A stretch of DNA of 64,000 nucleotides from Sphingomonas limnosediminicola. Lineage in GTDB: Bacteria > Pseudomonadota > Alphaproteobacteria > Sphingomonadales > Sphingomonadaceae. Positions 41,737 to 50,485 of the stretch are shown here, one piece after another. The notes beneath the pieces are model-generated. The model searched no databases, was not told where the DNA came from, and saw only the letters and a program-made list of their open reading frames with translations. The position numbers and the translations under genes are program-made. Positions within the stretch are counted from its first letter, which is position 1. Every line of letters begins with the position of its first letter. The stretch lies in the NCBI RefSeq assembly GCF_039537965.1, contig NZ_BAABBM010000001.1:2579501-2643500 (forward strand), given 5' to 3'.

Positions 41737-43743
41737 ATGACAGTGACGGCAAGGGACGACATCTGGAGCCGCGGCGGCCTGCCGGTGGAGGAACTGCCGA
41801 ACCCGTTCGCGACGGAGCCGTCGGAGCATCAGGACCTTCCCGAAGGACAGCCGGACGAAACGCCCCGCAAGCGCCGCCGCCGCTGGCCGATCGTGCTTTA
41901 CTGCGTCTTTGGCCTGATCTTCGTCACAATTGTCTGGCTCGTGCTGACCGCGCCCTTGTCGCGCGCGCTCGAACCGCTCGCAAATCCCGCGCTATTGATG
42001 CTGAGCGACGACGGCCGGCCAATCGCCGTTCGCGGCGCGATCAAGGAAGCGCCGGTCGAGGTAGCCAAGCTCAACAAGTTCACGCCGGCTGCTTTCGTGT
42101 CGATCGAGGATCGGCGCTTCTACAGTCACTGGGGCATCGACCCGCGAGGCATTGGCCGTGCGTTCGTTGCCAATCTGCGCGGGGGCGGGGTGCGGCAGGG
42201 CGGATCGACGATCACGCAACAGCTCGCGAAGACCAGTTTCTTGTCGAACAACCGCACCGTCAAACGCAAGGCGCAGGAGATCATCATCGCGTTCTGGCTC
42301 GAAGCGTGGCTGACCAAGCAGGAGATCCTGTCGCGCTATCTGTCGAGCGTCTACTTTGGCGACGGCGTCTATGGCCTGCGCGCGGCGGCACATCATTACT
42401 TCAACCGCGACCCGGAAAATCTCACGCTCGGCCAGTCTGCGATGCTCGCAGGCCTGGTGCAGGCGCCATCGCGGTTAGCGCCGACGCACAATCTTCCGGC
42501 GGCGCAGAAGCGGAGCAAGCTGGTGCTGGCGGCGATGGCGGACACCGGCGCGATCACCGCATCGCGGGCGCGGGCGACGACGTTGGCACATCCGGTGCTG
42601 ATAACGTCCAAGGTCCCGACGGGCACGTATTTCGCCGACTGGGTTGCGCCGTCAGCGCAGAATGCGTTCGAAACTGACTTCGGGCAGGTGAAGGTGCGCA
42701 CGACGCTCGACAGCGACCTGCAGCGGCTGGCCGTCCGCGCGGTCGCCCGCGCACAGATCGGCGGCGCTCAGGCCGCGCTGGTGGCCATGCGGCCGGACGG
42801 GCGCGTCGTCGCGATGGTCGGCGGCAAAAGCTACAAGGATTCACCCTTCAACCGGGCCACGCAGGCGCAGCGCCAGCCGGGATCGGCGTTCAAGCTTTTC
42901 GTCTATCTCGCCGCGCTGCGCGCCGGCTGGACGCCCGACAGCCTGATCGAAGACAAACCGATCACCATCGGCGGCTGGACGCCGGTCAACAGCGACCGGG
43001 TCTACCGCGGGCAGATCACGCTTCGAGAAGCGTTCGCCCGGTCAAGCAATGCGGCAACCGTGCGGCTGTCGGAATCGGTCGGCCGCAACAATATTATCCG
43101 CGCCGCGCGCGATCTCGGCATCACGACGCCGCTGCCTGATCGGCCGAGCCTTGCGCTTGGCACCGCCGGCGTAAGCCTGCTCGAGCTGACGTCGGCTTAT
43201 GCGGCCGTGGCGAGCGGGCATTATCCGATCCGCGCGCGTGGGCTCCCGGACGCGCAGGAGCCGGAGGGCCTGGCCGCATTCTTCCGTAGCGACGGCTCGC
43301 TTGACCAGCGGCGCGACTGGGCGCCGATGCTCGATCTTTTGTTTGCCGCAGCTAACAATGGCACCGGCAAGCGCGCCGCACTCGCTATTCCCACCTTCGG
43401 CAAAACGGGAACGACGCAGGAGAACCGCGATGCTCTTTTCGTCGGCTTCGCGGGGAATCTGGTCGTCGGCGTGTGGGTCGGCCGCGACGATAACGGCTCA
43501 CTCGGCAAGATTAGTGGCGGAACTGTGCCTGCCGAAATCTGGCGTAATTTCATGACATCCGCCGTGGCGGTCGACGGGCAGCGCGGGCCGCGGCTTCCCG
43601 CCCAATTCCACGTGCCGCAGCGACAGCCGCAACCCGATCCGACCCAGGATGGACGGAAGAGTCCGCTCCCACCGGAATGGAGCGATTCAACGAAACAGCT
43701 ACGGGAGATTGCCGATCAGCTGGCAAATTTGACCGGTAATTAA
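41737..43743 (+). CDS. bifunctional PBP1A-type penicillin-binding protein
   Basis: A 668-aa class A PBP that polymerises glycan and crosslinks peptides in the periplasm. It has a cytoplasmic Arg-rich tail, one helix (about 51-71) and a GT51 domain with catalytic Glu124 in VSIEDRRFYSHWG and GGSTITQQLAK. The transpeptidase has Ser383xxLys386 (PGSAFKLF), SxN at 436-438 (RSSNAA) and KTG at 556-558. All catalytic motifs are intact. The C-terminus ends in a Pro/Gln-rich tail of about 50 residues. Confidence 0.93.
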   Translation: MTVTARDDIWSRGGLPVEELPNPFATEPSEHQDLPEGQPDETPRKRRRRWPIVLYCVFGLIFVTIVWLVLTAPLSRALEPLANPALLMLSDDGRPIAVRGAIKEAPVEVAKLNKFTPAAFVSIEDRRFYSHWGIDPRGIGRAFVANLRGGGVRQGGSTITQQLAKTSFLSNNRTVKRKAQEIIIAFWLEAWLTKQEILSRYLSSVYFGDGVYGLRAAAHHYFNRDPENLTLGQSAMLAGLVQAPSRLAPTHNLPAAQKRSKLVLAAMADTGAITASRARATTLAHPVLITSKVPTGTYFADWVAPSAQNAFETDFGQVKVRTTLDSDLQRLAVRAVARAQIGGAQAALVAMRPDGRVVAMVGGKSYKDSPFNRATQAQRQPGSAFKLFVYLAALRAGWTPDSLIEDKPITIGGWTPVNSDRVYRGQITLREAFARSSNAATVRLSESVGRNNIIRAARDLGITTPLPDRPSLALGTAGVSLLELTSAYAAVASGHYPIRARGLPDAQEPEGLAAFFRSDGSLDQRRDWAPMLDLLFAAANNGTGKRAALAIPTFGKTGTTQENRDALFVGFAGNLVVGVWVGRDDNGSLGKISGGTVPAEIWRNFMTSAVAVDGQRGPRLPAQFHVPQRQPQPDPTQDGRKSPLPPEWSDSTKQLREIADQLANLTGN

Positions 43744-43890
43744 CAGTTAAATATCGGTGACTTAACAACATGTCAGTCTTTTAATGTTGCGCTTTAAGAC
43801 TTTCTCAACCCTGAAAGCAGAGATTCAAGGTCGACCTGCACGGTGTATGTGCGCAGGTTCCCGTTGCTATTGGCTGTTGGGAGACCAGTA

Positions 43891-44052
43891 ATGGTCAAAT
43901 TTGTGAAGCTGCTGAAGAACGAGAAGGGCGCGACGGCCATTGAATATGGTCTCATTGCGGCTCTGATTGCTGTTGCTGCTATCGGCGCGATGACGCAGGT
44001 CGGCAACAAGCTCAACTCGACGTTCAATAACGTCTCGAACTCGCTCAACTAA
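43891..44052 (+). CDS. Flp-family type IVb pilin
   Basis: A 53-aa prepilin with a leader ending in Gly13, cleaved before ATAIEYGLIAALIAVAAIGAM; Glu at +5 of the mature protein and the hydrophobic helix are typical of Flp pilins assembled by the Tad apparatus. No tad/cpa genes are in the window, so this is a solitary pilin copy. An RBS GGGAGA lies 7 bp upstream. A strong terminator follows at 44075. Confidence 0.93.
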   Translation: MVKFVKLLKNEKGATAIEYGLIAALIAVAAIGAMTQVGNKLNSTFNNVSNSLN

Positions 44053-44074
44053 GAGCGGACTTCGTGAGGGGTGG

Positions 44075-44108
44075 ACGGCGGTGCCTTCGGGCGCCGCCGT
44101 TTTCTTTT
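44075..44108 (+). terminator. intrinsic terminator after the Flp pilin gene
   Basis: ACGGCGGTGCC and GGCGCCGCCGT form an 11-bp stem (one G-T) around a TTCG tetraloop, followed by TTTCTTTT. It lies 23 bp past the pilin stop and is among the clearest terminators in the window. Confidence 0.9.
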
Positions 44109-44215
44109 GCGGATCTCGCCTGTGCGTGCCGATATGCAACACGTTCGAAAAGGTTGGGTTTTTTCGCGTGCTAGCCAGTTGCCGACACTCCAGTCGGGTG
44201 TCATCTTCGGCGCTG

Positions 44216-44545
44216 GTGAGGTGGACAATTGCCCTGTTACTGCTGGGGATGTCGTCGGCTGCGGCGGCCGCGCCATCGCGCGCGCCGCTCTACGATACTG
44301 TTCGCCTGAACATCGGTATCAATTGCCAGTGGCGGCAGAAATGTATCGTCGACCAGCAGCGGGCGATGAATCGCGCGCTTAGCTATGTGAAGACGCAGCG
44401 GCCCTCGGCTGCGAAGGTCCAACTGTGCAACCGGAACGCCGCCCGCGGGCGCTATCGCGTGGACTGGATCGGTTTCGACAATTGCATGCGCAACAGTGCG
44501 CTGCGTCCGGTTTCCCTCAGGGTTTACAAGCGCCGCTTCCATTAG
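44216..44545 (+). CDS. small secreted cysteine-containing hypothetical protein
   Basis: A 109-aa exported protein: a signal-like VRWTIALLLLGMSSAAAAAPS, then a basic mature part with YDTVRLNIGINCQWRQKCIVDQQRAMN and four cysteines (INC, KCI, LCN, NCM). The frame is open from 44081, but that region overlaps the pilin terminator. In-frame GTG starts at 44168, 44198 and 44216 are possible, and I chose the one that begins the signal peptide. No family recognised. Confidence 0.55.
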   Translation: MRWTIALLLLGMSSAAAAAPSRAPLYDTVRLNIGINCQWRQKCIVDQQRAMNRALSYVKTQRPSAAKVQLCNRNAARGRYRVDWIGFDNCMRNSALRPVSLRVYKRRFH

Positions 44546-44586
44546 GCTGCATCCGCAGCAGCCGCGCTCCCGTATAGGATGACGAT

Positions 44587-46314
44587 ATGCTGATCATCCT
44601 CCTCGCTTATTTCGGTGGGATCCTCACGATCCTGAGTCCGTGCATCCTGCCGGTTCTGCCGTTCGTGTTCGCTCGCGCCGACCGCGGCTTCCTGCGCAGC
44701 AGCCTGCCGATGCTCGTCGGCATGGCTGCCACCTTTGCGATCGTCGCCACGCTCGCCGCCGTCGGTGGCGGCTGGGCGGTGCGCGCGAACCAGGTCGGGC
44801 GCTGGGCGGCGCTGGTGCTGCTGGCATTGTTTGGGATTGCCCTCGTGTTTCCGAGCATCTCCGACCGGCTGACGCGGCCGTTGGTCGCGCTCGGCTCGCG
44901 GATGACGGAGCGGGAAGGGCAGCGCGACAGCGTGTGGTCGTCCCTCCTTTTAGGGGTCGCGACCGGACTGTTGTGGGCGCCTTGCGCGGGTCCGATCCTC
45001 GGCATCATCTTCACCGCAGCCGCGCTGAATGGCGCAAGCCTCAACACGACTTTGTTGTTGCTGGCTTATGCGCTCGGCGCGGCGACCTCGCTGGCGCTAG
45101 CGCTTCTGGTCGGCGGGAAGCTGTTCGCGCGGATGAAGAAGTCGCTCGGCGCAAGCGAGCGCATCCGCCAAGTGCTGGGCGTGCTCGTATTGGTCGGTGT
45201 GGGCGCCATCGCGCTCGGCCTCGACACGCGCGTTCTGTCGAAGCTTTCCAGCGCCCAGACTTCAAGTCTGGAAACCGGCCTCGCGCAGAAGCTTGGTGCG
45301 ACGCAGCAGATGGGCGCCACCGAAACGCGCACCAACAAGATGGGCCAACTGGTGCTGCCGGTGGAAGGCGAGCTTCCCCCGCTTGACGGCCTCGGCCCGT
45401 GGTTCAACGGCAAGGCGCTCACCCGCGAGGCGTTGCGCGGCAAGGTCGTGGTGATCGACTTCTGGACATACAGCTGCATCAACTGCCTGCGCTCCATCCC
45501 CTACGTAAAGGCGTGGGACGAACGGTACCGCAAAGACGGCCTCGTCGTGATCGGCGTGCACGCGCCTGAATTCGCCTTCGAGCGCGAACCGGCGAATGTC
45601 GCACGGTCGCTGAAGGAACTCGGCATCACCTACCCGGTCGCGCTCGACAACAATTACGTGCTGTGGCGAGCGCTGAATAACAATTACTGGCCGGCGCACT
45701 ACTTCGTCGATGTGCAGGGTCGCGTTCGCTACCACCATTTCGGCGAGGGAGACTATGCAGGGTCGGAGCGCGTGATCCGCCAGCTGCTTGCCGAAGCGGG
45801 CCACGCGCCGGCCGGTCAGTCGATGGCGCCGGTCGCGGCCAGCGGCGCGCAGGCAGGCGCGGCCATCGGTCAGATCGGCTCGCCCGAAACCTATATTGGC
45901 TGTGCGCGTGCCGAGCGCTTCGTGTCGCCAGGCGGGCTGCTGACCGACAAGCCGAAAACCTATGCGGGCGCACCGCTGTCGCTGAACGATTGGTCGTTGG
46001 AAGGATCATGGCAGGTCAGCCGGCAGAGCGCGCGGTCGCTAGCTGCCGGTTCCAAGATCAGCTTCCGCTTCCATGCCCGCGACCTGCATCTCGTGCTCGG
46101 ACCAGCAAGCGGGAAGCCGGTGCGCTATCGCGTCCTTCTCGATGGCAAGCCGGTGGGTGCGGACGCTGGGGTCGATGCGGCCTACAGCAGCGGCGTGGTG
46201 CGCGAGCAGCGCCTCTACCAACTTGTCCGGCAGAAGGGACCTGTGCGCGACCGTACCTTCACGATCGAGTTCCTCGATCCGGGTGTGGACGCTTTCTCCT
46301 TCACCTTCGGCTAG
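44587..46314 (+). CDS. dipZ: DipZ-like CcdA-thioredoxin fusion
   Basis: A 575-aa membrane protein resembling mycobacterial DipZ. Residues 1-210 are a CcdA/DsbD-type transmembrane domain with cysteines Cys19 (SPCILP) and Cys133 (APCAGP). Residues about 255-400 are a TlpA/thioredoxin-like periplasmic domain with WTYSCINCLRSIPYV (Cys297, Cys300). Residues 440-575 are a beta-sandwich tail of the carbohydrate-binding-like type often attached in this family. It carries reducing equivalents from the cytoplasm to periplasmic substrates; the substrate is not evident. Confidence 0.88.
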   Translation: MLIILLAYFGGILTILSPCILPVLPFVFARADRGFLRSSLPMLVGMAATFAIVATLAAVGGGWAVRANQVGRWAALVLLALFGIALVFPSISDRLTRPLVALGSRMTEREGQRDSVWSSLLLGVATGLLWAPCAGPILGIIFTAAALNGASLNTTLLLLAYALGAATSLALALLVGGKLFARMKKSLGASERIRQVLGVLVLVGVGAIALGLDTRVLSKLSSAQTSSLETGLAQKLGATQQMGATETRTNKMGQLVLPVEGELPPLDGLGPWFNGKALTREALRGKVVVIDFWTYSCINCLRSIPYVKAWDERYRKDGLVVIGVHAPEFAFEREPANVARSLKELGITYPVALDNNYVLWRALNNNYWPAHYFVDVQGRVRYHHFGEGDYAGSERVIRQLLAEAGHAPAGQSMAPVAASGAQAGAAIGQIGSPETYIGCARAERFVSPGGLLTDKPKTYAGAPLSLNDWSLEGSWQVSRQSARSLAAGSKISFRFHARDLHLVLGPASGKPVRYRVLLDGKPVGADAGVDAAYSSGVVREQRLYQLVRQKGPVRDRTFTIEFLDPGVDAFSFTFG

Positions 46315-47119
46315 TAGCCGCTGAGGGACATTGCTTCGGCGGGTTGCGGCCGGACGCGAGCCCCTTCGATACCTCCACCTGCGCGTCCCTGAGATCGGCC
46401 TGGAATTGCGGATCGGCCTGCAGCCGCGCGAGGATCAGCTTGCCGATCTCGCGGCCGGCGTCGATGTCGCTCTGCCATTGCCCGTCGCAGATGACGCGGT
46501 TCTGGCCGAAATCGTCGCCGCGTTGGAGCAGCGCCGTCGAGCGAGCGGGATTGAGCGTCGCGAGGATGTGCCCGAACGCCCAGCCTGTCGCACTTTGCCC
46601 GCCGGGGTAGGAGCCTTCGATCCGGAGCATTGCATCGTCGCTTGGCAGGCAACTCGCACCGTTGTGGACGGCAAATGGGCGAGGGCGCTTGTAACGGTTC
46701 TTTGCCGGCGAGATCGAGCGCCGGACGTCGATAAAGGTCTTGTTGAGAACGGTGAAAAGGGCCGGGGTGCTTTGCTTGTCGATGTCGGTACCGAGTGCGC
46801 AGGAAAATCCGTGCAGAATGACGGGCAGCGAGCGCGAAGCATCGGAGATCGCCTGGTCGTAGCGATCGGTGCCTCGGTATTTCAGCGCCGCTTCTCGCGC
46901 GGCCTCGTCCCTTGCCATTTCCGGCGAACCAGCGGCGGGCGGCGGCGGCACGGCCGAGATGACATCGGGAAGCTGGTCGGCGGCGAGATAGCCGCTTGCC
47001 GTGGTTGCGGGGACGCCGCGCCTCGACGCATTGCTGCGTTCCTTGGAAGTGCAGGACGCGCCGGAGAGCGCCAGCGCGACGGCCGCCGCAACGCCCACGA
47101 TCTCTTTCGAACCGGCCAC
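46301..47119 (-). CDS. class A acid phosphatase (PAP2-type) homologue with substituted catalytic histidines
   Basis: A 272-aa exported protein (lipobox-like LALSGASC near 17-23) with the layout of class A non-specific acid phosphatases. Motif 1 is K-x6-RP at 140-148 (KNRYKRPRP). Motif 2, normally PSGH, reads PGGQ at 172-175. Motif 3, normally SRx5Hx3D, reads NRVICDGQWQSD with Gln214 in place of the nucleophile His. Arg208 and Asp218 are retained. The codons CAA (Gln175) and CAA (Gln214) are unambiguous. Standard phosphatase chemistry is therefore doubtful. Confidence 0.8.
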   Translation of the reverse strand: MAGSKEIVGVAAAVALALSGASCTSKERSNASRRGVPATTASGYLAADQLPDVISAVPPPPAAGSPEMARDEAAREAALKYRGTDRYDQAISDASRSLPVILHGFSCALGTDIDKQSTPALFTVLNKTFIDVRRSISPAKNRYKRPRPFAVHNGASCLPSDDAMLRIEGSYPGGQSATGWAFGHILATLNPARSTALLQRGDDFGQNRVICDGQWQSDIDAGREIGKLILARLQADPQFQADLRDAQVEVSKGLASGRNPPKQCPSAATSRR

Positions 47120-47235
47120 GGCAATCTCCTCTCGAGATGCCTTTCGATAGGCCGCACGAAATCTCGCGCACGGCCCAGCGCCATTATCACGCGCGACCGA
47201 TCCTGTCGTAGGGAATCAGCGGTTCAGGAGAAGGA

Positions 47236-47311
47236 TGGTGGAGCCGAGGGGGATCGAACCCCTGACCTTCGCAATGCCATTGCGACGCTCTCCCAGCTGA
47301 GCTACGGCCCC
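47236..47311 (-). tRNA. tRNA-Ala (GGC)
   Basis: A 76-nt cloverleaf on the minus strand with encoded CCA: acceptor GGGGCCG pairs with CGGCTCC, the D arm is AGCTCAGCTGGGAGAGC, the anticodon loop ATGGCAT gives GGC at 34-36, and the T arm is AGGGGTTCGATCCCC. It sits between the phosphatase homologue and the esterase gene. Confidence 0.97.
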
Positions 47312-47450
47312 ACGTGTCACGCGCCCTTAGGCGATGGAAGACGTTCTGCAAATGGGAAATTCGGTCTTTTCGGTCAACCTCGGCCGGCATTGAATTCGCT
47401 TGCCCAGCGTCGGCCTAGCCCACAAACAACCGCATCGACGGGGATGGGGG

Positions 47451-48995
47451 ATGCCGATGCGGCCGATGCTTGCAGTTTTTGCTTTTATGCTTGTGGCGGC
47501 GGCGCCGCCCGCCACGGTGCCGGTCCAGCTAGGCGTCGATACGCCAGCGCCGCTGGCTGGGCGGATTATCGTCTTTGCCGAGCCGGTGAAGCCCGGCGAC
47601 AAGGCGCCTGAAAGCATCGACGCCAATCCATTCGCTGGAACACTGACTGCTGTTGCCGCGCGCGATGTTCGGTCGCTGTCGAAGGGGCAGGTCGCTGTCG
47701 TCGATGCGGATACCGATACGGTGCCTGGCCCATGGTCCCAGCTGCCGTCCGGCAAGTATCGGGTGCAGGCCGTGCTCGATGTGAACGGCGACTATAATTA
47801 CAGTGGGCGCGGCGCCAACGATGTTGTTTCGCCGATCACCGAAGTGTCGCTCCCCGGTGCGCTTCCCCCGATCGGGCTGACATCGGTCATTCCGGCGACC
47901 GATCCCTACGCGGCGCAGAGCGAGAGAGGCAAAACCTTGGCGCCTTTCTTGGCGAAGACGCTGCCGGTCGATTTCGTCAGCCCGGAGCTGAGCGCCTTCT
48001 GGGGCCGGCCGGTGCACATGCGCGGTTGGATCGCACTTCCGCCTGGATACAGTCCGACGTCCAAGGCAACCTGGCCGACGGTCTATGCCACGCAGGGCTT
48101 CGGTGGGAACCTGCCGTCCGCGCGGTGGGAGGCGGCCAGCCGTACGCAGCTGATGGAGCAGGGCAAGATTCCGCCGATGATCTGGGTCGTGCTCGACGAG
48201 AGCTCACCGACCGGCACGCACGAGTTCGCGGATTCCGTGAACAACGGGCCGTGGGGCGCCGCGCTGACGGCGGAGCTGATCCCGTCACTGGAGAAGCAGT
48301 ATCGCATGGACGCGCGTCCGTCAGGGCGCTTCCTCAACGGCCATTCGTCAGGCGGATGGGCGACGTTATGGCTCCAGACGTGCTATCCGAAGATTTTCGG
48401 CGGCACCTGGTCAACCTCGCCCGACCCGAGCGACTTTCATGACTTCACCGGCGCCGACATCTATCGGCCCAATGCCAACGTCTATGTCGACGCCACCGGC
48501 AAGCCGGTGCCGCTGGTGCGCATGAACGGCAAGGACGTCGCCAACCTGCAGGATTTCGCGCGGCTGGAGTCGGTGCTCGGCCCTTATGGCGGGCAGATGT
48601 CGTCGTTCGACTGGGTCTTCTCGCCCAAGGGCGCTGACGGCCGGCCGATGCAGATGTTCGATCGCCGCACCGGCGCGGTCGATCCGGTCGTCGCCGCTTA
48701 CTGGCGCGACCATTATGACATTGCCTACCGGCTCGAGCACAATTGGCCGGCGCTGAAACGTGACCTCGACGGCAAGATTCACGTCATCGTCGGGACGGAG
48801 GATACTTTCCATCTCGACGGCGCGGCGCGGAAACTGAAGGCGGTGCTGGAGCGCCTGGGCGCGAAGGCGGACGTGCGTTTCCTGCCCGGGAAGACGCACG
48901 GCAACCTTTATGAGGCGAACGGGGATCCGAACGCCTTGCTGATCCAGATTACGAAGGAAATGCAGGCCGTCGCGCGACCGGGCAAGACCAACTAG
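47451..48995 (+). CDS. secreted enterochelin-esterase-like alpha/beta hydrolase
   Basis: A 514-aa exported esterase from the ATG at 47451 (MPMRPMLAVFAFMLVAAAPPA signal). The N-terminal 150 residues form a beta-rich domain. The hydrolase domain has TVYATQGFGGNL, GIWVVLDESSP-like WVVLDESSPTG and the nucleophile GHSSGGW (Ser300), with a late PGKTHGNLYEANGD histidine. It resembles putative esterase/Fes-like family (PF00756). No siderophore genes are nearby, so the substrate is open. The stop overlaps the FYDLN gene by 4 bp. Confidence 0.85.
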   Translation: MPMRPMLAVFAFMLVAAAPPATVPVQLGVDTPAPLAGRIIVFAEPVKPGDKAPESIDANPFAGTLTAVAARDVRSLSKGQVAVVDADTDTVPGPWSQLPSGKYRVQAVLDVNGDYNYSGRGANDVVSPITEVSLPGALPPIGLTSVIPATDPYAAQSERGKTLAPFLAKTLPVDFVSPELSAFWGRPVHMRGWIALPPGYSPTSKATWPTVYATQGFGGNLPSARWEAASRTQLMEQGKIPPMIWVVLDESSPTGTHEFADSVNNGPWGAALTAELIPSLEKQYRMDARPSGRFLNGHSSGGWATLWLQTCYPKIFGGTWSTSPDPSDFHDFTGADIYRPNANVYVDATGKPVPLVRMNGKDVANLQDFARLESVLGPYGGQMSSFDWVFSPKGADGRPMQMFDRRTGAVDPVVAAYWRDHYDIAYRLEHNWPALKRDLDGKIHVIVGTEDTFHLDGAARKLKAVLERLGAKADVRFLPGKTHGNLYEANGDPNALLIQITKEMQAVARPGKTN

Positions 48996-49312
48996 CTTTC
49001 GTCGTCCTCGCCGCCGGTTTCGACTCCAAGGTCATTGTCGCCGGTTTCCAGGTCGACTTCCTCGTCCGGGCTGATCTCGGCGTCTTCGTCGACTGCCAGA
49101 TCCTCGGCCGCCAGCTCGTCGTCCTGCGCGGGTTCCTTGGCGGCCACGGGCGCAGCTTCAAACGCCATCGGCTGCTTGGACTTCAGCACCGGCTCCGGCA
49201 CGAAGTCGGTGCCGCAGTTGATGCAGTGCACCGGATCGTCATTGCCGAGGTCGTAGAAGCGGGTCGAGCACTTGGGGCAAGTGCGCTTGGAGCCCCATTC
49301 GGGCTTCACCAT
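48992..49312 (-). CDS. FYDLN acid-family (TIGR02300) zinc-ribbon protein
   Basis: A 106-aa protein with MVKPEWGSKRTCPKCSTRFYDLGNDDPVHCINCG: two CxxC pairs form a zinc ribbon around the name-giving FYDLN. A long acidic tail follows (DDELAAEDLAVDEDAEISPDEE). The family is alphaproteobacterial and of unknown function. The frame extends to 49507, but the ATG at 49312 starts the known N-terminus. In relatives it usually neighbours aroA and cmk; here only cmk is adjacent, divergent. Confidence 0.92.
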   Translation of the reverse strand: MVKPEWGSKRTCPKCSTRFYDLGNDDPVHCINCGTDFVPEPVLKSKQPMAFEAAPVAAKEPAQDDELAAEDLAVDEDAEISPDEEVDLETGDNDLGVETGGEDDES

Positions 49313-49419
49313 GAAAAACGTCTCCAGTTTCGAATTCGCGCGCGCGCCCATCGACTGGGGCAGCGTTCGGCGGGGCGCCTTGCCATAGGCATAGCCCCCT
49401 GTCAAAGCGCCCAAATCGC

Positions 49420-50079
49420 ATGAGCAAGGACCTGAGTGACAACCGCCCGATCGTAATCGCGGTCGACGGACCCGCGGCCAGCGGCAAGGGAACGATCGCC
49501 CGGGCACTGGCGGCCCATTTCGGCCTGCCGCACATGGATACCGGCCTGCTCTACCGCGCGGTGGCGCTCAACCTGTGGCGCTGGGGCGGGGACCCGTCGA
49601 GCGAGTTCGAGGCTCTCCGGGCGTGCTCCGCTGTCGGTGTCGATCCGGATGACCCAGAGCTGCGCAGCGAGGCGGTCTCCAAATATGCTTCCGCCATTTC
49701 GGCCTACCCTTCCGTGCGCGCGGCCTTGCTGGAACGCCAGCAGGAATTCGCCGGACAGCCGAAGGGGGCTGTGCTGGACGGACGCGACATCGGAACGGTG
49801 ATTGCGCCGGATGCGCCGGTGAAGCTTTTCGTAACTGCGTCGGCCGAGGTCAGGGCGCAGCGCCGCGTGCGCGAGCTGCTTGCCCGCGGGATGCCTGCGC
49901 ACCTTGAGGACGTGCTGCTCGACATCCACGCTCGCGACGACCGGGACTCAAGCCGCAAAACCGCGCCGCTGCGTCAAGCCGACGGGGCGCTCCTGCTCGA
50001 CACCACTGACCTCGATGTCGACCAATCGATCGCCAAGGCCATCAACCTGGCCGAAGAGCAACTCGCGCGCGCCGAATAA
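49420..50079 (+). CDS. cmk: cytidylate kinase
   Basis: A 219-aa (d)CMP kinase with P-loop DGPAASGKGT at residues 13-22, the LPHMDTGLLYRAVALNLWRWGGDP block, DGRDIGTVIAPDAPVKLFVTASAEVRAQRRVREL and RDDRDSSRKTAPLRQA. It catalyses CMP phosphorylation in pyrimidine salvage. It is commonly upstream of rpsA; here about 5.4 kb of other genes lie between the two. Confidence 0.96.
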   Translation: MSKDLSDNRPIVIAVDGPAASGKGTIARALAAHFGLPHMDTGLLYRAVALNLWRWGGDPSSEFEALRACSAVGVDPDDPELRSEAVSKYASAISAYPSVRAALLERQQEFAGQPKGAVLDGRDIGTVIAPDAPVKLFVTASAEVRAQRRVRELLARGMPAHLEDVLLDIHARDDRDSSRKTAPLRQADGALLLDTTDLDVDQSIAKAINLAEEQLARAE

Positions 50080-50084
50080 AGAGA

Positions 50085-50115
50085 GGCCCGGCAGCAAGGG
50101 GATCACTGCCGGGCC
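50085..50115 (+). terminator. hairpin after cmk
   Basis: GGCCCGGCAG and CTGCCGGGCC form a perfect 10-bp stem around an 11-nt loop, directly after the cmk stop at 50079. There is no strong T-run, so it is a probable but not classical terminator. Confidence 0.6.
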
Positions 50116-50244
50116 ATCCTGTATTGGAACCCGCCTCCAGATTGCCGTCTAGATCAGGCGGGCTCCGTGAGATTCAACTAATAGCATAAATCCGCGTTGC
50201 GCGCGACTGTCGCTTTGTCTCGAACCAAGACACCCGGCCACGCG

Positions 50245-50337
50245 TCAGGGCTTGCGGCGAAGGCTCCAAACGAGCGCGGACAGGCTGGTCAGCACGGCAG
50301 CGAAAGCGATCAGAAGGGCGGGACTGATTAACATCAT
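50245..50337 (-). CDS. tiny single-helix membrane protein
   Basis: A 30-aa minus-strand frame: MMLISPALLIAFAAVL, then TSLSALVWSLRRKP. It has one transmembrane helix with a basic C-terminal tail and a good GGAG box 8 bp upstream. It lies alone in the 406-bp gap between cmk and the GGDEF-EAL gene. Its hydrophobic profile and RBS make it a better candidate than a random short frame; no family is known to me. Confidence 0.45.
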   Translation of the reverse strand: MMLISPALLIAFAAVLTSLSALVWSLRRKP

Positions 50338-50485
50338 GACAGCGACTCCGTGAATCACAGTTCACTATTTGTTCCCTATCTACAATAGGAAAATACCTAT
50401 CAGGCCAATGATCGCTGAGTAGGGATATTTTCACCTCTCGTGCTTAGACGATAGCGCTGAAACCGACGCCCGGAGCGCGCCACCA

